Below, one piece after another: positions 35,055 to 50,300 of a DNA stretch of 64,000 nucleotides. The notes under the pieces were generated by a model, which had not been told where the DNA came from, did not search any database, and worked only from the letters and a program-made list of their open reading frames with translations. A program made the translations under genes and the position numbers. Location of the stretch: assembly GCA_023055355.1 (NCBI GenBank), contig JALJCS010000001.1, positions 50,349,381-50,413,380 on the forward strand, given 5' to 3'. Source of the stretch: Agelaius tricolor. Lineage: Eukaryota > Chordata > Aves > Passeriformes > Icteridae. How positions within the stretch are numbered: the stretch's first letter is position 1; the number at the start of each line of letters is the position of its first letter.

Positions 35055-38000
35055 GTAAGTATATTCTTTTAATTTACTGCTTTTAAGTACCTTTTTTCTT
35101 ATTTAACTGGTACACAACTACACAACTTCTCAATCACTGCCTCTCCCCTACACTCTGCAAAAATCCTTTCTCCATTGATTAAAACCACAGGGATAACAGT
35201 ATTTTTAAAATCCAGCCCCAGGAGCTAAAAGTTTACTACCACAGCTCAAATAAAGTTCACCTTTTTTTCCCCAATATTTATGTAAGAGCCTGAGGGTGTT
35301 TGGGGGCCTGATAGCATGAAGAGGCCCTAGGTCATGTATGAAAGAGGAGTAGAAAGAGTATTTGTGTACATCTCTCCAGTGACAGACAACTTTTGAGCAA
35401 TCAAAAGTTATGCACCATTGCCAACTGGTAAGAGAATTTCTATTAAAAGAAGCAGTTAAGCAGTGACATGCTGCAGAACCAAAATGGTAGATTAATAAGT
35501 ATATTTTTTTACATTTTCTATTTTTGTGTCAAAAATAGGAAATGTGAGTGTCACATAGAAAAATAGACACTGTAAGTGTCAGGTGCTTAAGGGATTGTGC
35601 CCAAAACCAGTATTTTCTGTCATTTGCAGAGAAGCTATATGCCAGATTAAATGCTGGACCAGTGGAAGCTTTCTGTTGAAAATACTGTTTAGCTACAGAA
35701 TCCATATTTTTTTTGGCAAATAGATTTAAATTCCCAAATTCATTTGTACAGAATTCCAAATAGCCTTCACACAGTAAGGTTACTTCTTGGAAGTCTCTTT
35801 TTCACACAAATTGAATGGAAATGGTTTGGAGAGGCTTTTTTAATACTGTACAAAGGAACAGATTTTTTTTTCCCTTGGAGACAAAAATCAAGATGTTGAG
35901 TGTGGGACAATTACTATTTGAAGCATGTTCTGTACAAGAATAAAAACAAAAATAGTCTAACATTATTATGGTACTACTATTTTTTTCCTCTCCTGCAATC
36001 TTGAGGTGACATTTTATTCAATTAATAAAGAAACTTATCAAGGTCATGAAACCAATCAAAACCATTTGATTTATAGTTTCAACCCTTATCTTTATAGCAG
36101 CTGTTGTGATTTCAGAGAATGTTTGAAGATCTGTAAAATCAGCCTTCCACACTGGCTTTCAAGTATTTGTTTCAAATCAAAGAACAATTGTCTGACTGAG
36201 TAATCAAACTATGCATCAGGACACCTGAGTTTTATGCCTTCAGGCAAATTATAGCCTCGTTTTCAAGTTTCATGCACTTCTTTAACTCCCACTTATCTAA
36301 AAGAGAGTTGCAAGAGCTTGGCACCTCTGAAACTTGTTTTTAAACCATTTTGGGAATATTTTCTTTACAGATGCATTGGAAAGCTGGTTTTAGTGTTCGC
36401 AGTACATTTTGAAATGTTTAGTAAGAGCTTTACAGAAATGCAGTCATTACTAGCAAATTGAAACAGTATCATTGAAGCAATCCTGTTGTTCTATCATCTC
36501 AGTGCAGTACAGTTCAAGTTACCTTTAAAGAACCTCACAATTAACCATTACAGTTTATTAGAGCAGAGCAAGAGACAAAGGAGCATGTGAAAGGTAGCAG
36601 GCTTTTAGGATGAAAGCTGATGGATGGAAAATGATGAGCAAAGGTGAAGAGCAAGTGGTGGGAGAAGTAGGACCTGGCAATCACGTAGGTTCCCTATTCT
36701 TTAGAAGACCCCTACTGAAAGGATCCAGAAAACATGATGAGAAAATAGACATACTAGCCTTGCTTTTGATGACATTAAGAAGCCAGACAGAGATCAGAAC
36801 TCAATGGATTTGCAGAGCTGGTCAAGGAAGTAGCCAGAAAAATCAAAATCACAGTTCTTTGTAATGAATTGCATTATGTATTAGAAGTGTCTTAATTTTT
36901 GGTTTACCAGTGTTGGCAAACTTATTTGTGACAGGTGGAATTTGTGATTAAGAAAATTACATCAAGAGAAAAAAAAGCAGTTGTTGGACAGACCAGAGAG
37001 ATTTGGGTGAGTCTGTTCATGAGTGTTTGGAGATGGGTGCAGAACAAATGGTTGACTTTTAAACATGATTTATTTAGAAAATAAAGATTAATTAAAGGAC
37101 AGAGGTGAAAACTTACCAATAAATGTATCAAATGCAATCATTAGAATAAATCCACCAAATCAATGAATAAGAAGTTAATAAAAGTGATTAACTTTCAGCA
37201 GACTCGTACCTACAGGATCCCTAATTAAGGTAAGTGTGAATTAAACCAGTTTTTACTGTAATCCTCAATATTACAAAAATCACCTCATGCTGCAAGAATT
37301 AAACCAGGGTTATTTGTAAAACTCTTCAGCCAAGCGTGGGCACATGCACCAGACTGGTGAATTAAGAAAAAGGAAAACTGAACATTTTTCTTTTACTACC
37401 TCTTTCTGCATGAAAACAGCAGATAATTTTTGCATCCTCCCATTGCTAACTTATTCAGCCCACTTAGCAGGACTGGCTTGACAGGAAGAAAATGGTGCTA
37501 AATTCATTTGGCCATTCTTTTTTTTTTTTCCCCCTGTTTTCTATTCTTGCTGATTTGCAAAATCTCAGGTGACTGAGTTATGAGTTGTTTGTCCAACAGC
37601 TCCTTTGTTCTGATCTGTGCTTCAGCAAAAACTGGAAAAACCTGTCTGCTTGCTCTTTTTTTTTTTTCATCCTCCTCTCTCCAATTGGTAGCTGCAGCTT
37701 GTACACATGCAGACAAGGTGGTGCCTACCTCTCATGTGGAAAGCTGCCGTACAAAAACAGGTTGCATTTTCCATTATCCCAGAGTTTTTCTAGCCTCATA
37801 CAGGCTTTGGTGGATGATCCATAACCTAAACTCCATTTGCTCTCCATGAAATGTGTTTAGGTCATTATCTTACTTCTCTTCAAGTGAAAGGAAGGTGTGT
37901 CTCCAGTGCACTCATTTTAAATAATAATTTATGAACTTCAGGAGATCTGCAGAAACCAGCCTTGTGAAATGTATTTTTTTGGACACAGAAGTCTGTCTGC

Positions 38001-38154
38001 CTTACAGCATCTGCGCATGGTGTAGTGTTAATATCGGTAAGACAGAACAAACAGTGAAGAGGCAAGCTAGTGCAAAAAGCGGACAAATTGAGAAGAAACT
38101 TTTGTTTCCATCTCCTTCCTTTTCTTCTTGCTTTGTGCTGCTGCTGGAACAAGA

Positions 38155-38380
38155 ATGGGTCAGCTATGTGGACGATGCATGCAGCTCCTGCGGGACTTCA
38201 TAGGCTTTGTTCAGAGGATGTCCTCTGACTTGGTGCAAGGCATCAAGGAATGCTTAACTCTGATAAGCAATTGTTCCTGCTTAAAACAGAACAGCTCTAA
38301 AAACAGGCAGCTGTACAAGCCCATCCTACAGCCTCATGAGAGAGTGACTGCACAGGAGTTTCTTCAGCATATTGAAACAG
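38155..38380 (+). CDS. VAC8-like exon 1: lipid-anchor N-terminus (residues 1-75)
   Basis: It begins [18 protein letters not shown], then a cysteine-containing segment (ISNCSCLKQ) and a basic/polar linker leading into the armadillo domain ([15 protein letters not shown]). Yeast Vac8 begins MGSCCSC, with Gly2 myristoylated and the early cysteines palmitoylated. The donor is ACAG|GTAGGA, phase 1. Confidence 0.88.
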
Positions 38381-41300
38381 GTAGGAAGACTTTCTTTTTC
38401 TAAAGGATTGTGAAAGAGTAAGGGGATTAATTTTGTGGGTTGAAAGCAAATTGCTATCTGATCTGCTCTGGTATGGCATTGAGTAGCTCAGTGATGATGA
38501 GGAAAGGCCAGAGCTACAGAGCATTTTCTTTGTGTACAGGACACCAAGGGCTCAAGTCGTGCAACAGTTGGACCTGGGTAGAAGTGGTCAATAACTTTCT
38601 TGCTCTGCCACCACTGTTAATATATAACCCATGTAAATGTGTTTCATAAAAATAACTCCTTCTAGAAATTTAAGTTATTTTTTTGAAGTCAGTTAAAAGG
38701 AACTGACAAAACTGGACATAGGCTTTGATAGGACTGGATGCTATGTGAGTGCTGAGCTGTGAGGGAGCAGATCACAGTGTGATGTGCACAGTTGTGCACC
38801 TCTGTGTTGGCTGAACCCTGGGACTTATGCTAGGAATGTCTGGGCTATACATGAGGAAAATCAAAGTCACCCTGGGATAAGCATCATTGAGCTCTCAGGA
38901 TTCCAAGCAACTGTGCTTTTGTGCAAATGTTTTAGACATCAGGCTTAATCACAATCATGGGATTCTGTTTGAATCAAAGTAGATGTATGTCTTCATCTAT
39001 CTCCTTAGCTTTACAAGTTATCTGCCTATTTCCTCTGTTTTTCTGTTTGTGATATCCTCTTTGTCCTGTCCTAGGATACAATATCAATAGGAAAACTTGC
39101 GTTTTTATTTCACTTCTGCAATCATCTTGAATGAGTGTATTTTGTTGGTTGTCCAATCTAAAAATAGTCCTTATCTCAAGATAAAGGGGTCATGGTTTTG
39201 CTTTGTCTCACAACTAATTGTTGTGACTTTATGTTTAACAACTTTGGGCTAAAGCTACTAAACAAAATTGCATAGTCCCCTACTTTGGTTTGTGTGAAGG
39301 GTGTGGAACTACTATTCATTTACTTGTCTTTTTGGGAACATGAAACAATCTTGTAAGGGGAACCAGGAGAGACATTTTTCCTTGGTGTGACATGGTTAAT
39401 TCTATTTGAAATTATCTGTCATGGAACAACCTTTGGAATAATTGCTGTGACTCTGGTAATTGGGAACATGTGTGGATTAGCTGATGCTTTATCCAGCAAA
39501 TGTGGTGGGTCCTGTGCTGCTGCTAAGGTTCACTGTTTGTTGCACCTTTAGCACTGGTTTAAATCCTGATATTCATATCCAGAATAGGGACAAATCTTTC
39601 AGCTTGTCATACAGTGGAGATCTTCCAGGGCTGAACTTTCTCTTCCAAAGTCCAGCATGCTCCTGACTCCATAGGACACTGTCTATGTGCAGTATCCCCG
39701 CACAGCTGATGGCTGAGATGTAATGAAGGGGAGGCCAGAATGGTTCCTTGTAGCAGCCACTGGTGTTCCCTGAAAAGAATAAATGTGTGTTTTCTTGAGA
39801 GATCCTTTCCTCTCTGAGATCAGTCTTTAAAAGTCTGGTCTGTCTTGGATCCATGGGAGCTGGGGTACAGTAGCAGGATGCCTAGAGCTTCTCTGACAAC
39901 AGTACACATGACAACGAGGGGTTTCAGGGAGGTCCCATTGTCCGTGACAGGACACATACAGCACCCAGGAAGCAGAACCAGTCTGGTTGTCTGGATGGCC
40001 AGATCTTACTGCCTAGACAAATGGAGGCAGGGAAACCTCACAAAGAGAACCGAGAACGCATCCCTCTTACTTTAACACTCACCTTTGTATTTTATTCCAA
40101 GAGGGAACAAGCCTATCCTCAAAACAAAATATAATAAACAAAATATAATAAACAAAATATGATAAATAGGAACAAAATATAATAAATAGGAACAAATATA
40201 ATAAGCAAAAAGACAGTGTTTGGACAATTTGGCTGCAAGGAGAGACTTCATGGTTGATCATCACACTCATCTGTTAACCAGGGCAGCAAATTTTGATATT
40301 TTGAGCAGGTGAAGATTTTGAGTGGTTTCAGTTTTATCACTCTCCCAGACAAAACCACATATAGAAGAATCAGATTCAGGTTCAGATAGTAAAAGGAACA
40401 CAATTAAACCACATGAAGAGTTTTTTTGGTTTTTTTTTTGTTGAAAACCTTGCACACACAGGCGAGTCCTTCCCTTTGTGTATACTACTAATTATTTTTT
40501 AAAATTATTTTTATATGAAGCAGTTCTGTGAAGCTCACTTGCCTAATCCTGAGGGTAGGAGTTTGCTAGTCTTGACATGTCAGCAGCTTCTAATGGCTTG
40601 AGATATTGGCTGTGTTTTGTAGTGAGGCATGAACACCATGCTTCTCACATCCCTCACATTTCTTTGTCTCGTGGGAGGTAATAGCTAGATATTTTTCACA
40701 GAAATATTTAAATCGTTATTGCACAGCTTTAATCTATTGCCTAAAAATATATCTTATAATTGTGTGCTCCACCTGTTGATCAATCATACATTGCCTTTTT
40801 AACTCTGTTCTTTCGTTCAGTGTCCCTTTCCTTTTCCTCTCTGCTGCTCCATTACACATATTATATTATGCAGTGACTTACAGAAGTCATGCATGACTGC
40901 TATTGCTTGATGACTGTTGTTGAACATCTGGTTTATTCATAGGGGAGCTATCATACTCGAGAACAGGTAGACTCATGCTAGAAATTTAAGCCTGAGGCAA
41001 GCCAGTTTGCATGTTGCTATTCCTTTAAATCCTGTATTTCAATACCCAAGACAGGAAACACAGTGAACTTCAGATGTGGTAACTTAGAAATATATACTCT
41101 TTCTATACTTATAAATATATATAGAAATACAAAATAAATTAGAAATATATACTCTTACTTAACTAAGAACACCATGTTCAGTATTTTAACAAAGATTCAG
41201 AAAAAGGTAAAGATTTTTGTGGAGAACAAGAGCACCTGCATTTATATTAGATAGCATAAAAGTGTCCAAAGGTTATAATTTATCTTGTTTCTAATCACTA

Positions 41301-44300
41301 GCTTTGTGAGCTTTACAAGAGGCATTGCCAAGGACAGGTTATTCCCAGTTCATCTATTGCTTCTGCTCATGGAAACATGAATAAAGATAGATGGGTTTAT
41401 GGAGTACAGAAATCCTTATGCGTTTGGTTGGCTTTAAATTTTAATTTCTTTTTGTAAACTAACCCTTTACAGATGTAATTAAGCCTGTGCTGTCATTTTA
41501 CATCTTCAGATTTTGAAATGTCTCCACTGGGAAAGGACCCTCTGGAAGCCTTGAGGACCTTATCCTTTTCGGAAAACCCAGGTTTACAGCAGTCGGCTGC
41601 CCTCTATTACTTGCATATGAGTCAGCACAGTAAGTTACCTCAGTAAGCATTAGAAAATTTTCATGTGATTATAAATAAAAATATTATTTCAAACTGTGAA
41701 ACTCCTTTTGATTCATTAAGCAAGTTTTTTTTTTGCTTTCCTGCCATGTTGTTTGCTAAGGAAGATGGAAAACTATTATTGCCATATAGGCAGAGTCAGT
41801 TCTGGGTTTTGCTATAAGGAGATATCTCTTACGATTATAAAAGACTGTTACTTATGTGAAGCTCAGCAGAACCCAAAGTATTTAAAGTTAGTGTATACTG
41901 AATCTCCTGAAAGCAACACAGTCAAAATATGGTGAAAGGAAATGGACATAGTGACCAGTTAACGTTAAAAATTATATACAAAAGAGGACAATGGTCCAGA
42001 AGTTAGATTGTAGTGAAAAGCTATGAAGGACACATTCTTCTTTGTTTCAAATATTCTGTGGGAGCACTTGGCTCTTGAGGTAGTTTGTTAATGGTTAGGA
42101 GTCAGCCTAGATATCCCAAATAAAATATCAGCAAGAGTTTGAATTCTACAAAAAGGTAAAAATACTAGCAATAAGCAGGTTGCAATTTATTTATTTGTTT
42201 ATTTTAATTTTACTTCAAAGACAATATTCTGTCACTTGGATTATAGCTTTATCCCATGTATTATTTGCTGGATAAAAAGTGCAGGTAGCCACAAGGCAAG
42301 GATCTGCTGTGAGGCAGAATGACTTGTTTGTTAGCAAGGCACACCTCTTCCCTTCCCATGATGTTTTTGAGGTACTTGATTATTCAAAACTTCTTCAGGA
42401 AACTTGCCCTGTTTGCTAGTGGCAGTGGAATTTTAATGAAGGTGAATACCACTCTGCCTGTGTATGGGAGCACCTCAGGCTTAAGTCCATCAAGGGAAAA
42501 ATGTGACTGTGATGAACAATGGGACTCATGAATATTTCCTCTCACTCTTGCAGTGAACATCCCCCTGCCTGTGGAACATCTGGAACCCTTCTATGCCTTA
42601 CTACGTTCTGCTGACCTGGAAGTGCAGCAGATGTCTTCCTTGTCCCTTGTCAACTTCCTGCTGGAAGGAAATAGTGAGTAATTAATGACACATCTCTCTT
42701 CAGGTGAAGAAGTATCTGTTCAGCCAGACTCAGACAGAAGGTGGGCACTTCTACACAAATCTAGATTCCTTTTTTGTTCCTCATAGGACACAAAGTGTGA
42801 GTCTGATTCTGACTGCAAGATACATAGCTTCTGGTGGCACCAAGATAGATCAGATTCCTCCAGCTACATTATATAATGTGACAAGAGTTCTTCGATCTGT
42901 GTGCAAAGGCTGATAAATTATTCCCAGGCCAGTGTGGGAATTCTATTCTCATTCTTGGATCTACAGACATTTTTCCTTTCAAACAACGGATACAGCTAAT
43001 ATAAATAAACTCTGTGTACGAGACAGTGCTCATTTTCTGGTTATTTATGAACTGGACCTTAGTCTTAAATGGCTTGTAGAGAGAAAAAAAAGTTTAAACA
43101 CTTAGTGTAATTCACTTGCTTCTGTAACCAAAGGGGAAAATAGACTTGAGATAGAATCTGGGAGATGCAGAAGAATAACTTCCCAATAAAGTTTATGTTA
43201 ATAGACAGGGCAAGAACATGCCACACCTCATCAGTAGAGTCCTTGTTGCATCTACTACTGCACTCCTGGTCACCTGAGCCCCAACAAGTGTTCTATCCTG
43301 CAGTCCCATGATAGCAGAAGACAGAGTCAGTCTTCAGCAAAGCTGGCTTTTTTCTTTGCTTTCTTTTTTTTAAGGATTTTGCTGCAAATAATATCATGTC
43401 ATTATTTACAAAGAAAAATGATACTTAAATGGTAGACCTCAGAAGAAAAAGAAAGGGGGGAGGGGGATTGCTGAGTAAGTTGCAAATGTATTGGAAAGCT
43501 GCAGTTGCTCTTGCCAAAATTAACCTCATTTGGGACCTTCTGGCCTAAAACCTCCAAACATCTGTTACACTCTTTCATGCATCTGAAGGAGAATTAAGCA
43601 AACCCAGCTGGAGACTGTGAGTGGCTTTTTGGCTGTTTCTATCTTAGTTCTATTCTGTATAATCATAATGTAGATCTCCAAAGCAGTCAATGGATGATGT
43701 ATTTCCACAAAATCACTAAATCCTTACTTTTTTATTTGTCCATTTTTTCTTGAATTTTTGAATAGTTGACAAAGAATTAGTTGTCCAAATGGGTTTACTT
43801 GAGCCAATTCTGGATCTGCTTGAATCGGAGGATCCCACTGTCCAGTGTAATTCCTGTGCCTGCATCATGACTTTGGCTGTTTCAGGTGAGTGTTTTCTTT
43901 GCCTTTATCCTCTGCTGTGAATTCATTCAACTCTTCCATCATATTTTAAGATGAAACAACCTATTTGCAATTGGTTTAAGAGTCATAAGATGCAGCAACA
44001 AGTTTCGGTATTCCCACATCATAAATTCAACCTCCTGACATTCCAGTTATTTTTCTCAGTGTTTCTGACTTTGTGCTCTTATTATTACAAACCTTTTTCT
44101 GATTTTCATCCTAAATGAAATTCATGTATTCATGACTGGTTTATCTTAATTAATGTCTGCATTGGCTTTTGCTTCAGGAGTTCTGTCCCTCTGATGTCTA
44201 TGCTGATGAGGTTCCTTCATTTTACTAGACTGAGAAAGCCAAGGTCTTTTAAGACTCCTCTTGTAAGTGAGACTCTCCATTCATCTTCAGAGTCCTTCCC

Positions 44301-47300
44301 GGTGTAAATGATATGTTCCAGGAATGGAACCCAGCATTTGCATGTGCTGAATGGTGATACCACAAGCCTCAGGCTGTGGTGTTGTTGCAGTGCCAAGGTA
44401 TAGATAAATGCTGCAGGAGTTCTGTTTTGGATTCATCTCTTCTGAAAGAGAAGTCACCAGAAATGTGCAGTACTTCAGCTGAGGTGTCACCTGTGCCTTT
44501 TGTTGTGGCACATACAGAAATATGTTTTGTGGTGCATCTCATGGTAACACTTGCAGGTTTGGTGATTGTGCCATGGTGATGTTGTCAACCTACAGCTGAC
44601 TTAATCACTTAGGCTTGCTCCTCCTTTGCTGCTATTTCCAGCAGACACCAAGTAATCAAGTCTCTGTACCACAGATGTTTCCAAGTGCAGATCCCTGCAT
44701 TTTGTACAGGTTTCATTCTGTTTCCATTGCTTCAGTATTCTAACTTGTCTGTTATTTGTAAAATATTCTGGTCCTCCACTGCATTGACAGTTCTACATTA
44801 GCATCTTTGTTTTAACTCTCTGGTTCAAAACAAATACAGACTAGCCCTCATGGAATTCCATTTGTAGCCTCTTCCCAGGTGGTCATTCCCATTCAGCAAA
44901 ATTTTCTGCCAGTTTGCTTTCAGTCAGTTTTTTATCCATCATGTACTACTTGCATTTGTCACCATCTTCTGCCTAACTATGAATATTTCATATAATGATT
45001 TTAATATTTTCCTGGTATCCAGACAGGTAAGTTCAGACACAGTTACCAAAAGAAAGGTTATCATGTTAGTCTGTCTCACTCTACCTTGTGCAAACTCGTA
45101 GTTCTCCAGTACAAACTGTGTACAAGACTGTAGAAAAGCTGTGTTTTCACATTTGTTTCCCTTCTTGTAGCCAGCTTCCTTTTCCAGCTTGGGAAGGTGC
45201 AATCTGATGTCCCAGAAGGTTAAGGGAGGCATGATGAAAGTGTTAATTTCTCATTTAAGTATTTATGTTGCAAAGGAGGGGTGGATAAGCTGGATCCAAC
45301 CACATGAAAGTGCTGATTTGCATTTTATCCCACCTTTTTGTTTTATTTTCAGGTTTTTAAACACTCTTCCCTTAGGAGCTTATTTTTAAGCACTGCATAT
45401 AATGGTCAGGTTTAAAATTCTACATACTACATTACTTTGTGTGGAATGCAAATTGCCTCATTTAAATGTCTTAATTAGGCATGGCATCACTAAACTTATA
45501 GGTACTTGGCTCTAGAAGGACTTTCTTTGTGTAGGATCACTGAAGTTAAGCCCCTAAAAATTACAGAGATGTCCCTTCACCTGTTTTAAAAAGTCCACTG
45601 AGAAAGTGATTTGTTTGGGCATCTAAGGATGTTACTTAGTCCTGAAGGCACTCATACCCTTCTACATGTCTGACCTGGAATACAGGGAGGGAACCCTCAG
45701 CTACTGCAGATCCAGGCTGCCTTCATTCCCTGTGGTCCTTCTTTTGCCTTTGAACACTCCCTTAAGCGCCAATGTCCTTCTGAGCACAAGTACTCCAAAT
45801 TAAGCACTCAAAGAGATTTCAGAGCTGAACACAGAGGTGGGCAGTCCTGCTTAGGCTGGGTTGCTCCCTGGTGTTTGATCAGTGTTAAGGATCTCTGTCC
45901 CAGTTTAACTAGAATTCAAATGGGCTGGATCCATTTATTTGTTTTTCAGACTATATTTAGATAACACAGCAATGAGACTAAAGCAAGAGGCAATTCTTCA
46001 GGGTTTATTTTAATTTTAACTTGCAGACTCTGATATTTTTAAGCGTTTGCTTGAGAAAAGTATCCTGTTCAGTCATATCCTTCAAGAAGACCATTTATGC
46101 AAAAAAGATAAATATGGAAGCACAACCAAATTAGGAAGATCCTTAGATGGCTTTAAGGTGACTAAAATTCTGTATCTAAGAATGGTCTAATTCTGTTGCA
46201 ACAAGCATGCAAGACTATGTACAGAGTGAAACTGTTTAGCAGTGTTACTGCAGGTCATGTGTAAACTGGGTTGTCTCCCTGCTGCAATAGGGAGCTGAAA
46301 AATAAGAAGAACAAACTTCTCAAAAAATATTTGAAGCTTAGTTTGTTCCAACACCAGCATTTGTTCACACAGCAAAAGGACACATGCATAGTTGCAATTA
46401 TCTGCAGCTTTTTAATCACTGAGTGAAAGTGAGTGAATCAGTTATGAGATAAGAACTCAGAGTACTTCAGAACTAAATGTTCACATGCTTGGGGTTTAGG
46501 GGGGTCTGAACATCTGCTTCAAGCTAAAACAAGGAGGATGCAATGAGCGTAAAGCACATTCAAAGTTGTTCTGATGGGAATTTTTAGGTACACAAATGTC
46601 TGAGTGTGGAAAGAAAGAATTTATAAATTAGTGAGTTATTCAAACACAGCTTGAGTAGATGTTGATTTCCCCACTTTAGAGTACTGTCTCAAACACATGG
46701 CTTCCTTCTAAAAGCCTTCCAAGGGGTGTCAGTGGTTGCAGTGGCATCAGTGGAGGGACTGCATTTTTTAAGATAAACAGGTGGTCCAGGAGAGAAACAT
46801 GATCTAGCTTGCCACCTCTCATACAGAGATGGCAAGAGTTACACATCTTGGTGAGATCGATTTCCCCATCCAGTCTGTCATCATAAACTGGTAAAACAAG
46901 TGTTCAGGCACAATATCTGATAGAAGAAAGAATTTGCCTAAGTTTTGTCCAAATGGTCATAATCCCTTTTCTCAAAGGCAAGGTTCTTTTTCACATTCAC
47001 AAACATTTATGGAGTATATTGTGTACAAGAATAAGGGAACCAGTGATATCTAAATTCTTCCTTAATCTTTTTACTTCTCTTTTTTATTCACCTGAGTAGT
47101 TTGCATCACACCCATTGGAGTCATACAAAAGACTTTCTGCTTCTACTGAGGGAAACAAAAGAATGGTATGTAGGCAGATTAGATTAGAGAAGGGCTTGTC
47201 TATGAAAGGGACCAGAATATTTCACCAGAATAATAGCTTCCCACATGGAAAAGCTATTTTAAATAGATTACTCTCTCCAGAACAATTATTTTTCTCATTT

Positions 47301-50300
47301 TTTTTCAGAATAAAAGTTATTTACTTGAGTATATACTCATAGGAAGACAGAAAATTACTTGCCCTGGAATATTAAACTGATACTCTCTGAACTATACTTG
47401 AATAAACATCCTGGCTAATCTATGTCAATTCCTCACTATATAGGTTTTAGGTATAAAACTAGCATCTTTGTTCTCATAACTCTCAAAGTTAGTTAGTTAG
47501 TTATTTATCCAAATACCTTTTTTTTAATTTGCTCTGTCTGCTTCATGTTTCTCTCAGCAAACTTCCACAGACTGGCCATTGTTCAAATGGTGTATAAATA
47601 TTGTTAATTTCCTTAGAAACCTCTGCACTGTTTGTAGATGTCAAGTGAGTAATACAGGGAAATTCCAAGAAAGAACTTGGCCCTGAATATACCCTACTAA
47701 ATTAATTAAACCTTACCTGCAGTTAATGAGGTAGTTTTTGGTTATCACACTGTGAATAGGTTGGTCAGACATACCAAGGGTTTGACAAGTACAACACTGT
47801 TAACCTGTTTAAAGGATCTTAAGGATATTTTAATTATCGTAGTAACAAACCAAAAGCATTGAACCAGCTGTGATTTATGGCTAATCCAGAAATAATGAAA
47901 TAAGGAAACAGGTTTCCTTCCTGTTAAGCTCTTAGACTTTTTAAGAGTTTCCTTTGAGCATGCAGAGAAATCAGAGAAGGGAACACCAAGGGATAGTCCT
48001 GCTGGTTGTCCTGCTTGTGGCTCACAGTAAGATGTCAGTAAATATTTCTTTCTTTCTCTGATTCTTTTCTCCAGAGTCCAACCGAGAGGCTATTGGTGCT
48101 GCTAGAGGAGTTACACCCCTACTGTCTCTTGCCAATTCCTATGATCCCAGAGTCCAGCAAAATGCAGTTGGTGCTATTCTGAACCTCACACAATCAGGTA
48201 CTTTTGGACTAATGGTTTACCTAAATTGCCAAAAGAAAACTCACTGATAGAAAAATAATCCTAAAGCTTAAGGCAAGAATAAAAGCATATCTGATCAACA
48301 AGTTATTTCCTCTGCATATGGCATTCATGTTGGTACCATAGGTTGATGATTTAAATTTTGCTGATACAGGCCCTTTTTTGCCTAGTAGCAAAACAAAAAA
48401 GCTTGATTTTTAAATCCAAGGGGCTAGTATAAGAATATTTAAACAATCAGTCAAAGAAATAGGAGAAAAATAGCTATTTGTTAAAGAAACAATTTGGCCT
48501 AAAAAATTAGCCGGACATTTGGTGTACTTTAAAGCAATCTCAGGAGCTTATCCAACAAAGTCAAGCTTTAGGAGCTTTTTGCTGACTTAACTCAGTGCTG
48601 GAATATACTAAGTATAACTATCACAAGTCAGACATTAAAGGCTCCTGGAATATCTTCAAAGAGCTTTATCAAAAGCAGTATTTGGACCTCTGCAATGATA
48701 TGTAGACTACCATAATTAACTCTAAAACAAACCAGCATTAAATTTCACCTACCAAGATGATACCATTATTCCACAGAGCTAAACGTTAAAGTCATGAACA
48801 ACACCTCTGAACTCTGTGTTGTGGAAGGAAACAGTTGGAAAGAACTTATACAGTTGGCTATTACATTTCTGGTATTGTTCAGGATATTTTAAATAATTTG
48901 TTTTGAAAACACAGAAATCACAGTGAAGATCATACCTGAGACTTTTCAGCATCTCCAGCAATTCAGATTCTCAGAGCAGTTTTTAGTATAAAACCATTAA
49001 AAGCTTAATCAGACAGCCTGCTAGTCTTTTTGCTAAAATATCTGCATGCTGCTGCATTACACAAGCTCTAAATTATATACTCTCCAGTCACACTGACTGG
49101 CATATATTTGGACAACATCAGCACTCTTTAGAACCCAAGAACTGTGCACATCCCTTTTGATTGGTGCCTCCAGATGAGAGGAAGGGAGGGAGGAAGACAC
49201 TTTCACTTTTTCTTTTTAATGGCAGAGAAAATCCAACAAGTCCTTTGCAAGGAAGGAGCCCTACCAGTTCTTGCCTTGCTGCTGGAATCTCCTGACTCAG
49301 AAGTCCAGGTATGACTAAAATAGGTCAGATTTTAAAAGAGTAACATCGTGACTGTAAGGAGAGCACAAACCTCAGTATGCAGAAATGAAAAGGAGGAAGA
49401 GGAGGAATGTTTTCTCTAGTGAAGTGGAGAAACATGGGAGAGCATCTTGGCAAAACTCAGCTCAGTCACATAATATATATTAAAAGACCCAATTTGTCTC
49501 ACTGCATAGGAGAAAGTTTGTGATCTAAAATTTCTTCTGCCAGCACACATTAATGTATGCACAGGGTTGTTATGTGGCTACCTTCTTTGTTTTTCAGATC
49601 ATCAGACATGATGCAGATAGGTCTCTTCTTCTGGGTTTTGGTTTTTTGTTTCAACTGGGGCATTTTTGCATTCTAACTTTGATCATCCACTCTAAGCAAT
49701 GTTATTAAGTATTCTGAGAAGACAACTTGAATAGATCTTTTTCTTGTTGTTGTAAATATCTGTAAAGCATCCTATTTTATGCCTATCACAGACACCTGTT
49801 TGTGATTCTGCACACTCATCAGAGAGCCTTAGTGCAAAAGTGTGCTGATAAATAAACTATGAATCAGAGCTGTAATCCTTACACTCTGCTAGTTTGTTTA
49901 TTCAGTCCTTTGAGTAGCACAGAATTTTTTGCCCATTAGTTTAATTATCTCTACTCAGATATTTTAGATGTCTGAAGGGATGGTCCCTCTGGAGTTGCTT
50001 TCTGGAAACTGTTTCCACATTTTTAGATTTCTCTGAGATTCATCTTAAAATTTCCATCTCTGTAGCTCAACCTGTTTCTTGTAATTGTACCTCCCTAGTA
50101 ATAGATACTTTTATATGTGTAGTCCTCCCTAGCGTTAATGGTTAGATGCTTTGGAAATGATGTCTTGACATGCTAGGGCAATATCTACATCCAGCTTGAG
50201 TATATCAGTGTAAACATATAATACAATAGCGCAGATGACTTAACTTAGATGCCAGCAGCAATGTCAGTGCAGCAGCAGAGCACATTCCCAAACAGCCAGG

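Larger units (their letters stand above)
32985..38000. other. Gene-free interval before the VAC8-like gene
   Basis: AT-rich sequence with no supported coding exon on either strand. It contains a CA microsatellite (34413-34450) and a 26-bp palindrome (35029-35054). A transcription start for the plus-strand gene should lie near the right end, but no CpG island or clear TATA box marks it. Confidence 0.6.
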
